From Halichondria panicea (Eukaryota; Porifera; Demospongiae; Suberitida; Halichondriidae): a stretch of 64,000 nucleotides of DNA. Both the position numbers and the translations under genes were made by a program. Location: contig NC_087378.1 in assembly GCF_963675165.1 (NCBI RefSeq), positions 1,667,525-1,731,524 on the forward strand, given 5' to 3'. Position 1 is the stretch's first letter. Each line of letters opens with the position of its first letter. Under the pieces are notes generated by a model that was given only the letters and a program-made list of their open reading frames with translations, made no database searches and was not told the DNA's origin. This document shows, one piece after another, positions 55,931 to 64,000 of the stretch.

Positions 55931-58900
55931 ATGGCTTCAAGTATCTCAGCTGGAGGCTGCTTACTGCTCTGTGCAGTGGTGAGCTCAATTTATAAGAATA
56001 TTCTTAACTTGTTTAATATAGCTAGCTATATAGCTGGAGCATATAATTGACTATGTACTGACAACCTATAGTATTCTATAGCCAGGTAGTATTTATATCC
56101 TGGTGTTGGTGTCACGGATCATGTCAGATACACGGCATGCAATGGTTATGAATATTGGAAGTACCTTAAATAATTACATGTACATATGCTGTTTACTCAT
56201 GATAAAGGAGAGAGGGATTGGAAATGGCACTAGAACGTCTACTTTTGTGCTGGGGGTGTTAAACAGCTGTTAAAAGCAAATTTAGACCCTTCCAAACCCT
56301 CCTAAAGCGTTGATACAATGCCTTTTGCTGGTAGGCATCACTTAGAAATGACCAAATAAACTATTGTTGTGAATTTGCTAGAGGGATACATTGTCTCTAC
56401 ATGTATAATACAGATTATTTGGACACCTTGGTTCCAGAGCCAGGCCAGATAACTGAATATGCGGTTAATCGAATAGATAAACTACGCCTTGATCCACCCA
56501 CTTTATTAATAAACAGCAGTGCCACATGGTTGTCTGCGCATGCGCAGAAGATAAGCAGGCCTGTCTCCATAGTAACAGCTGCAACACGCATGCGCATTTA
56601 AGGGACACGCCCATTTTCTGAATTAGAAAATTGCCAAACGAGGTTCTGGATAACGGAGGTTCTACTGTACCCACTAGAACTGTCTAACAAGTAGTGTACT
56701 GTGTCTCATAATTAAAGTCTCAAGTATTGTATGGAATTACAAGCTAAGCAGCAGTATTTTTACACTGACAGTAAGACGATTCTTTGTCAATGGTTTGTTT
56801 CTTTGGCCATTTTTCCAACGTTAAAAAGGCAGCCTCGATTAAACCACATTGGCAACGTGGTTGTTCAGTCGAGGGTACTTTCGTTTCCAATCTCTCTCTC
56901 CTTTATCGGTTTACTCTAACCTTTCTTTGCCATGCCACGCCTACTATAATCAATATGTGGTGCCATGTATCCGACTGTCGTTAAGTACTTGTGTAACTCA
57001 CCAACCATAGGTACAGTTGTGTTGTACAATTTATCTTGTACACATTGCTGGCGGTTTTTTTTTGCTTGTAGGTATAGGTGATTAGTAGGTGTGTGCCCAT
57101 TATTGCAAGGAAGTGATTTCACATCGTGTTGACATTCATTTTATTCTTGCCCAAATACCAGCCATAGCAACTAGTTGATAATTACCTGCTCATGTTGCTT
57201 GGTTACACTTATGTTATAGATCAGGTCTAGTGTGTCATTTCCCTAGTATTCATGCACTCTTGCTAGTGCATTATGTGATAATTATGTAATCATTTCGGGG
57301 TCATCTCATTTAGAGGGACATTCTTGTGTGGGGTGAACTGATGTGGTGCTGAACTTTCATTCCCACAAAATGTTAATAATTATGGTGTGACTAGTGTTAA
57401 TGAATATTTGTACAATACCTAGGATGTGCCCCTGTCAGCATTGTAGAGAACCCTCTATTGAATTCCCCCCATAATGTCAGCCCATCTAGGCGCTTTGGTC
57501 AGAGAGGTGTGTGTGGGGTGATCTACTCTGAACTTTCATTCGTATATTAGTATAGCGTGATTCGTGTTATCGAATATTTGGCTTACCAATAGCCAGGGAC
57601 TATACTCTGCCAGCATTGTAGAGCCCTCATTGAATTCCCCCAATAATGTCTGTAGGCACTTTGGTCAGAGAGGCGTGTGTGTGTGTGTATGGGGTGATCT
57701 ACTCTGAACTTTCATTCGTATATTAATATGGCGTGATTAGTATGTTTGGCTTACCAACAGGGACTATAAACCCTGCCAGCATTGTAGAGCCTTCAATTAA
57801 ATTCCCCCGATAATGCCCTGTAGGCGCTTTGGTCAGACAGGTGTGCGTGTGCGTGTGTATGGGGTGATCTACTCTGAACCTTCATTTGTATAAATTCAGT
57901 CTATGTGTCATGATTAACATTATCGAATGTTTGGCTTACCAACGGGGACTATACCTATACTTGTCAACACTGTAGAGTTGGGCTAAAGGTGGCCCTTAAT
58001 TCATACCTGGCGATTGATGATTGATATTGAATTCCCCCAATAAAATCAGCCCATCTTGTAGGCGCCTGGAGGCGTGTGTAAAATATATGTATGGGGTGAT
58101 CTACTTTGAACTTTCATTGTTGTGCTTCTGTTTGTGGTTTCCATTGGTGATGGGGTGATGTTACATTACACTGTACATGTATGCACTTCCTCCTCTGTTT
58201 AGAGCCTTATCCCACGATTCTCCCTGTATTTTGTATTCTTTTTTTTCTCTGACAGTATGCACAATAAAGTTTTGCTGATTATAATCTTGTGGCTAAACAA
58301 TTATTGGTGTTTTTCATAACTTAAACATTTGCATTGCTATGAGCTTCTCTTTGATGTTATTCTCCCCTCTCCCCTCAGGCACTCCTGTCTCTCTCTCCTC
58401 TCCCCTCTTTGGCTCAGGACCCTCCCCCTACGCCCAACATCACCCACGAAGCTGGCCATTGTCTCTGGTTAGGGCAGTGTGGCCCCTCTGGACAAGCTAA
58501 TGGCGTCTTTAACTGTTTCTACAATGGGCCTGCCCACAACGTCACACCCGGCTCTGAGTTTCAGAAAGCCCTATTGGACATTTGTCCCCAGTATGCTAAC
58601 GGCCCTGTGTGCTGTGACAAGAACCAGCTCGACACTCTAACTGGTCAAATTGGCATCCCTAGACAGTTGCTCGGTCGTTGTCCTGCCTGTTTGAAGAATT
58701 TCATCAATATTTTCTGTGCTTCGACATGTGATCCAAATGCTTCTCAGTTCCTTGACGGGAAATTGCAATATGATAAAGATAAGAAGGAATTCGAAGTGAC
58801 CAGTGCAACTGTATATCTCGATGACGAATATGCTCATGGTGTGTTCAACTCTTGCAAGAATGTTATCAATCCTCAAGACAATGCCCAAAAAGTTGTTGAC

Positions 58901-61367
58901 TTGATGTGTAATAACGCCGATCCCTGCACAGTCGAAGCTTGGTTCCAATATCTCGGTACTGGAAATCCGTATGTCCCATTCCCCATGAGGTACAAGTTTG
59001 ACGACGGTAGCCTGCCCAAACCACCGGGTGTTGTAGCGTATGACGCCACCTACTATCCGTGTAACTATCACAACGGTTCTGACTACTCTTTACAATGCAG
59101 CTGTACTGATTGTGGAACCGAAGATGTGTGCCCCCCTGCCCCTTTACCGCTCAAAAACAACTTCCCAATAAAATGGATCTCGATTGGAATCGCTGCTGTT
59201 GGTGGTGCGATCGTACTGATCATCTTTATCATTACTCTTATTGCCGGTATTATTCAACTGGTCAGGAAACCCACAGGATACAGTCAAATCGATGGTGGCC
59301 GCACTTCGACAAGCTATGGCACTATGTCTGAAGATGACGACGACTCACCAACAAGCAGTGTAGGGAGTATCAATGACGATCTGGTTGTGGATGCGAAGGA
59401 TGATTACTCTTCCTGTTGCTATAGCTGGTACAAGTTCGGGGCGTACTTCGAGAATTGGATCAAACATGTATTTTACTTGTGGGGCAAGTTTGCCACTAAA
59501 TTCTGGTACATTGTGATTCCGACTGGCATAGTAGTGATGGGTGTGTTTGCTAGTGGTATGTATAGGTTCGAGGTGGTCACCGACACTGTAAAGTTGTGGT
59601 CTGCCCCCGACAGTCGAGCGAGATTAGAAAAGAACTATTTCGATGAGAACTTTGGTCCTTTTTATCGTACTGAGATGATTATTGTCAAGCCACTTAACCA
59701 GACTGTGTACTTCAAGGGCGACAATGGACAGGGAGGTACTGGCACATTTGGACCTGCTATGGCTTGGCCCGTCCTGAACGAGGTAAGTTTCAATCTCACT
59801 TTTAGAGTGTGAGAAAAAACTGTGTGGCTATTAATTGGCCAGAAACTTACTGTTTTTACCAAATTTGCACTGCTGTAATTGTAATAGAATGGGTCTGCAT
59901 TCAATCATATGTCACGTGAAAGCTGAATGTTGTTACAATTCGGTGATACATGTAGACTGATGTAGTATCATGCTGATTACAATGTGTTATTATTTCCATG
60001 CAGTCATTCCATCTTCAAGAACACCTCATCAATATGGCAGTCCCTTACCAGTTCCCTAATGGCACCATGAAGAACGTCACACTGGAGGACATCTGCTTCA
60101 AACCTCTCAAACCTGACAACAAGAACTGTACCGTCATGAGTGTATTCAACTACTTCCAAAACGACTATGCTTATCTGTCCAAGTTGGCTGACTTCACTGA
60201 AGAGCCTGAATATCTTAGGCACATGTATTATTGTACAAGGTAAAATCACGTAACTATTGTATAATCGAACAATTCTTTGATGTACATATATATAGCCCGT
60301 AGTGTCTTTAACATGCCGTAAAACCACGGAACAGTAGGTATTAGCATCACGAAGCCACTACAATTCCAATACAATTATTGAAGCCTGTCAAACACTTCCA
60401 CAAATTGTGTTATTGGCTTCCTATTTATGTTGCCCTGCTTCTCTATAATTGGTGTGCCCACTGTATCCCCTACAGAGGACCCGCTTCACCATCACAGCCT
60501 AATCCAGATTCCACACCTGGACCTGGCTGTCTTGGCAGCTTTGGGGGACCTGTGGATCCCAACGTGGCCCTCGGAGGATTCAATTGTAAGCTAGTAAACC
60601 AACCTTTGGTGTGCCCTTAACATTTTAGTAAGTCTAGCTTGTGTGGATCTACACTTTGCCCCTACGTGTTGTGTGTTGTATCTCAACATACATGTAATTA
60701 TTTTGTTCTAATAATTATACACTGTACATCAGTTCCAACGTGTTGCCTAGTTTCCTAAACTTTCCTTTAGGCAACCTACATGTAGCCACTATTAGCAGGC
60801 CTAGATTGCTGAGGATACAGTGTCTGGCTATCTCTAGTTAACCACTGAAAATTGGAGTCTAAACTTAGTTGGGCCATGCCCACGATGTAGCTATTATGTG
60901 TGTTTATATAATTACTTCTTTTGCACTGTGCTATCCCGCTCCTGTGTATTTTATGCAAAGGATATAACTGCCCTTTAGATGATGAAAAGATTAAAGAGTG
61001 GAACTACCAGAATGCCACGACCCTCATCATCACGTTCACTGTCAATAACCACATCAAGGAAGCCGAAAATGCCATGGCCGAGGCTTGGGAGAAGGCCTAC
61101 TTAGACTACCTCAAGAACTACAATGGAAGCACTTTTAACTTCTCCTTTTTAGCTGAGGTATGTGATAAGGATTTCGCCATGTGACCTTTGAAAATCATCC
61201 GATGTTTCGTGGTTAGATAAGAAACAGTAGTCCTAGTAGTGGCTTTGTTTGATAAAAAGCATGACCTCTTTAGTGCTGCCTGTGCAGTGTTCTTACTCCT
61301 ACAATGATACACATCACGAGTGCACTCCTGTACCCATATATACACATATTCAAACACCTTCCCACAG

Positions 61368-61433
<66 letters not shown>

Positions 61434-64000
61434 GTTAAAACACCTTCCTCCCCCCCCCCCCCCCTCCCTCGTAGCGCTCCACAGTGGATGAACTCGAGAG
61501 AGAAAGTCAGACTGACGAATTGACAGTTGTTATCAGTTACCTGTTCATGTTTGCCTACATCACTCTTTTCTTGGGCCACATTAGAAGTGTTGCTACGATC
61601 CTGGTAAGTCAGATAAATACAAAGCCCAAATGTAGTTCTATGAGGACGCAATCCGATGATGAGAGATAAAATGCACTTGCTAGACAATATGTATACATGC
61701 TCATGTTCAATTGTAGTCATTGTCACACAACTGGATAGTCTTGGTCCCAGGCCGATTTTTTTTTAATAGAACGAAGTTGAAAAATACCTAGCGTTCAATT
61801 GGAGACGGATCGGCCTGGGGTCGAGGCTAACAACTGGACAGCTGTTCACATTGTACTCCCTACACACAGATTGACATGAAGTTCTTTGTGGGTTTGGTTG
61901 GAGTGGGTCTGGTTCTCTTAGCTGTGGTCGCCTCCATTGGTTTACTCAGCTATATGGGTGTAGCTGGCTCCCTCATTATCCTGGAGGTGGTACCTTTCCT
62001 AGTGCTGGCAGTGGGAGTTGACAATCTCTTCATCATTGTACACTCCTATGAGGTGAGCACTCACGCACACCTGTTAGGACCGTGGTTTCACATCTTAATT
62101 CTACGGGTTTTAAGTGCGTTCTTTGTGGGTGAAATTTCGGCTTCCATAATTACTGTACTTATGCCATAATTAAGTTTGCGAAAGTAGTTTTATACTGCAG
62201 GTGTCTCAATGATTACTTTAAGTAGTGGACTGTGGGCACTATGTCCTGTGAAGACACAATTCGATATGAGAGACAATTAACTGGTCAATTGTATAGCTCA
62301 ACAACAAATTAATTGTCAATTCAAAACTGGCATGTAGGACATACATATATAGCTAAGCCTAATGTGTTCACCTACTATTTTTATAACGTATACACTTATA
62401 ACCTATTAGCGGCAAACTAAGAAGTTCTCCAAGCTCTTTGATGGTGATCTGTCCTTGGTGCCAGTGCCTGAGCTGATAGGACGTGCCCTCGGTGAAGTGG
62501 CTCCTAGCCTGCTCCTCACCTCACTCTCAGAGACAGCCGCTTTTCTCCTGGGAGGCATCTCTACCATGCCCGCTGTCAGATCTTTTTCTTTCTATGCTGG
62601 GGTTGCCGTGTTCTTCAACTTTATGTTGCAGGTGAGTAATGTGGTAAAGATCGTTTAATATTTGGCTGAAAAGTAGTAGATATCATTCGGTAATGGTCAT
62701 CAATTTTAGAAAATGTATTCTAGTAGCTTTGGGTAAAGGGTCATACATTTTAGAATATGGACTTATGATTATAAGTAGTAAGCAAAATTCTGTATCACAT
62801 TTGGTAAAGGGTCAGAGTTTTTAAACATGCTTTTCAAGTACCTAAATGTCTCAACGATTACTTTAAGTAGTGGACTGTGGGCACTATGTCCTGTGAAGAC
62901 ACAATTCGATATGAGAGACAATTAACTGGTTAATAATACCATGTACAGTATACATGTAGTTCAACCATAAAATATAAATCTTCTTGCTAGTGATAATGTT
63001 TCAATTATTGTGCAGGTGACGATATTTGTCTCTGTTGTGGCTCTGGATGCAAAAAGGCAGTTGGTGAGTAGATTCTTGTCTGACTCAGTGTTTCAACCCA
63101 GTGGCTTGGTATGCCTGTGCTGTGTAATTACCCAACTATTCCTATCACAGGCCAATCGGTTTGACATTCTCTTCTGTCTGAAATTGAAGGGCAAGTACAA
63201 CCCCAACGCTGGCGTGGATATCCTCCATTTTATCATGAAGTGGTTTGCTAAGTTCATCCTCTACCCTATTGTGCGGCCATTTGTTCTGCTCATCTTTGGA
63301 GCCACTACTGTCTTGTCTCTTATCTCCCTCCTCCACCTGGACATCGGCCTTGACCAGAAACTTGCTTTTCCCAAGGTGTGTGTGTGATGTGTGTAGGGAG
63401 TGTGCGTGGTGGGTGTGGTGGGTGAGCGAGTGTGCGTGTGCGTGCGTGTGTGTGTGTGCGTGAGTGTGTGTGTATTGTGTGTGTGTGCGTGATGTGTGAC
63501 TATGACTAGATTTGTTTTTTTAGGAGAAATTGGTTGTACATTCATTATGTGCGCAGTTCGTCTATTGCAGCTATATACATACTTCACTTGTTCACTGTCG
63601 TATTAATTGTCTGTTTACATAATTTGTCAATTACGTGTACCTCAGTTTGTTTAGGGAGTCTATAACTAAGGGTTACGTAAACTTTACATACTCTCCGTAC
63701 ACAACCAATTCCATAGCAACCAGCATGACCTATATCTCTATTTCCGTCTACAGGACTCCTACCTCATCACATACTTCAACGACATGGAGTCGTATCTACA
63801 CACCGGCTCACCTGTTTACTTTGTCATCAAGGACACGGTGGATTACAGCCGCCAAGACGTTCAGGACAAGATATGCTCTCAGGCTGGCTGCTCAAAGGAC
63901 TCGCTCGGCACACAAGTCAGCGTCTACTCTGAAGCACCTGATTTGTAAGTGAGGTTAATACCACAAGGGAATGTGCATGGTACATGTATTATTTTAATGG
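55931..64000 (+). CDS. NPC1: Niemann-Pick C1 cholesterol transporter (3' partial)
   Basis: Exon 1 (55931-55978) encodes most of a signal peptide, MASSISAGGCLLLCAV, and joins in phase 0 to exon 2 (58379-59782), which continues ALLSLSPLPSLAQDPP. Further exons: 60004-60239, 60476-60585, 60979-61157, 61475-61603, 61870-62052, 62410-62631, 63016-63063, 63151-63375 and 63754-63944. The N-terminal sterol-binding domain (HCLWLGQCGPSGQANGVFNC, PVCCDKNQLDTL) is followed by a membrane segment near IKWISIGIAAVGGAIVLIIF. The sterol-sensing domain spans 61.5-63.1 kb (VVISYLFMFAYITLFLGHI, VVPFLVLAVGVDNLFIIVHS, LGEVAPSLLLTSLSETAAFL). Known role: exports cholesterol from late endosomes/lysosomes with NPC2. 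The second luminal region begins DSYLITYFNDMES and the C-terminal half lies beyond the window. The 60979 acceptor is the only one that keeps frame (FN|YDDEKIKEW). Confidence 0.92.
56400..56670. mobile_element. Tigger/pogo-like MITE, diverged copy of 23581-23850
   Basis: Shares TTGGTTCCAGA(A/G)(G)CAGGCC, GTTGTCTGCGCATGCGCAGA and AGGGACACGCCCATTTTCTG with the copy at 23581. Its left terminus is degraded; the right end GGTTCTACTGTA is intact. Lies in NPC1 intron 1. Confidence 0.8.
57300..58130. repeat. Degenerate ~180-bp tandem repeat in NPC1 intron 1
   Basis: GGGGTGATCTACTCTGAAC...TTCATT recurs at about 57331, 57515, 57691, 57861 and 58093. Each copy is followed by TTGGCTTACCAA...GGGACTATA, GCATTGTAGAGCC and GAATTCCCCC blocks. 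Five units, spacing 170-232 nt. Confidence 0.85.
61368..61432. repeat. (CA)n microsatellite, followed by a C-tract
   Basis: About 32 CA units, then a run of C at 61451-61464 that forms the polypyrimidine tract of the next NPC1 exon (acceptor ends 61474). Confidence 0.95.
62202..62930. repeat. 85-bp direct repeat in two neighbouring NPC1 introns
   Basis: TGTCTCAA(T/C)GATTACTTTA through GAGACAATTAACTGGT occurs at 62202-62286 and 62847-62930, nearly identical, in the introns either side of exon 62410-62631. Confidence 0.85.
63395..63490. repeat. GT-rich imperfect microsatellite
   Basis: Imperfect GTGTGCGTG-type repeats in the NPC1 intron after exon 63151-63375. Confidence 0.85.

Noticed and set aside
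55753-55995. 80-residue ORF with a hydrophobic segment (IICTLLFFLLHGG)
   Set aside because: It overlaps the NPC1 signal-peptide exon in another frame. The frame starting at 55931 splices in phase to NPC1 exon 2 and gives a complete signal peptide, which explains the region better.
60941-60978. NPC1 acceptor at GCAAAG|GATATAAC
   Set aside because: With the upstream donor it creates an immediate TGA. The acceptor CCTTTAG at 60978 restores the conserved GGFNYDD reading.
61118-61726. 202-residue minus-strand ORF
   Set aside because: It is a shadow of NPC1 exons plus the (CA)n tract (long Val/Cys run); no family features.
1-64000. tRNA, rRNA, CRISPR or bacterial-type operon features
   Set aside because: Scanning by eye found no cloverleaf with consensus A/B boxes, no rRNA blocks, and no regularly spaced CRISPR repeats; the G-rich array at 28235 is a minisatellite without unique spacers.

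Overview
This window is a gene-dense, intron-rich piece of an animal nuclear genome. Every recognisable gene is an animal or general eukaryotic family (CAND1, FEM1, APC10, calponin/transgelin, membrane adenylyl cyclase, NPC1, DDX54, PUF, LCMT1, SWSAP1, MPV17, FKBP11, SR protein, EGF receptors-like proteins). Introns are mostly short (about 45-150 nt), intergenic gaps are small, and small inverted-repeat elements are frequent. I infer an early-branching metazoan, most likely a demosponge, but the sequence alone does not prove this. There are no prokaryotic operons, CRISPR arrays, or RNA genes that I could support.

Layout: 124-2622 (+) pseudouridine-metabolising enzyme, 5' end outside the window; 3054-3626 (-) transgelin/calponin-like; 3830-4769 (+) APC10; 5600-6321 (-) SC35-like SR protein with an extra N-terminal RS domain; 6634-7580 (+) FKBP11-like; 7632-8816 (-) MPV17 family; 9092-10885 a degraded tandem duplicate of the FKBP11-3'/MPV17 segment, with MITE insertions; 10994-19324 (-) CAND1; 19613-21948 (+) FEM1; 22139-27732 (+) a 14-exon gene I do not recognise; 28075-35302 (-) adenylyl cyclase; 35396-37591 (+) PUF protein; 38321-39537 (-) SWSAP1-like RAD51-family ATPase; 39819-42277 and 42520-45254 (+) two paralogous EGF transmembrane proteins; 45539-53224 (+) DDX54; 53524-55500 (-) LCMT1-like; 55931 to the end (+) NPC1, 3' end outside the window.

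The genes do not form one pathway. A few share themes: CAND1 and FEM1 (cullin-RING ligase exchange and substrate receptor) are divergently arranged 288 nt apart, APC10 is a further ubiquitin-ligase subunit, and LCMT1 methylates PP2A. Strands alternate almost perfectly, giving six head-to-head pairs with spacers of 93-430 nt and several tail-to-tail pairs, the closest having stop codons 51 nt apart.

The most notable observations are: (1) a tandem array in the last adenylyl-cyclase intron in which every ~60-bp unit carries a copy of the terminal exon's 3' splice site; (2) the unrecognised 14-exon gene; (3) the EGF paralogue pair, with a shared unfamiliar N-terminal cysteine module and NPxF/NPxY tail motifs; (4) the MPV17/FKBP11 segmental duplication with a dead MPV17 copy; (5) a transposon whose empty site is preserved in a nearby duplicate; (6) the SC35-like protein with RS-RRM-RS architecture. 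Exon boundaries were worked out by hand from GT/AG signals, phase and remembered family similarity; no database search was run.
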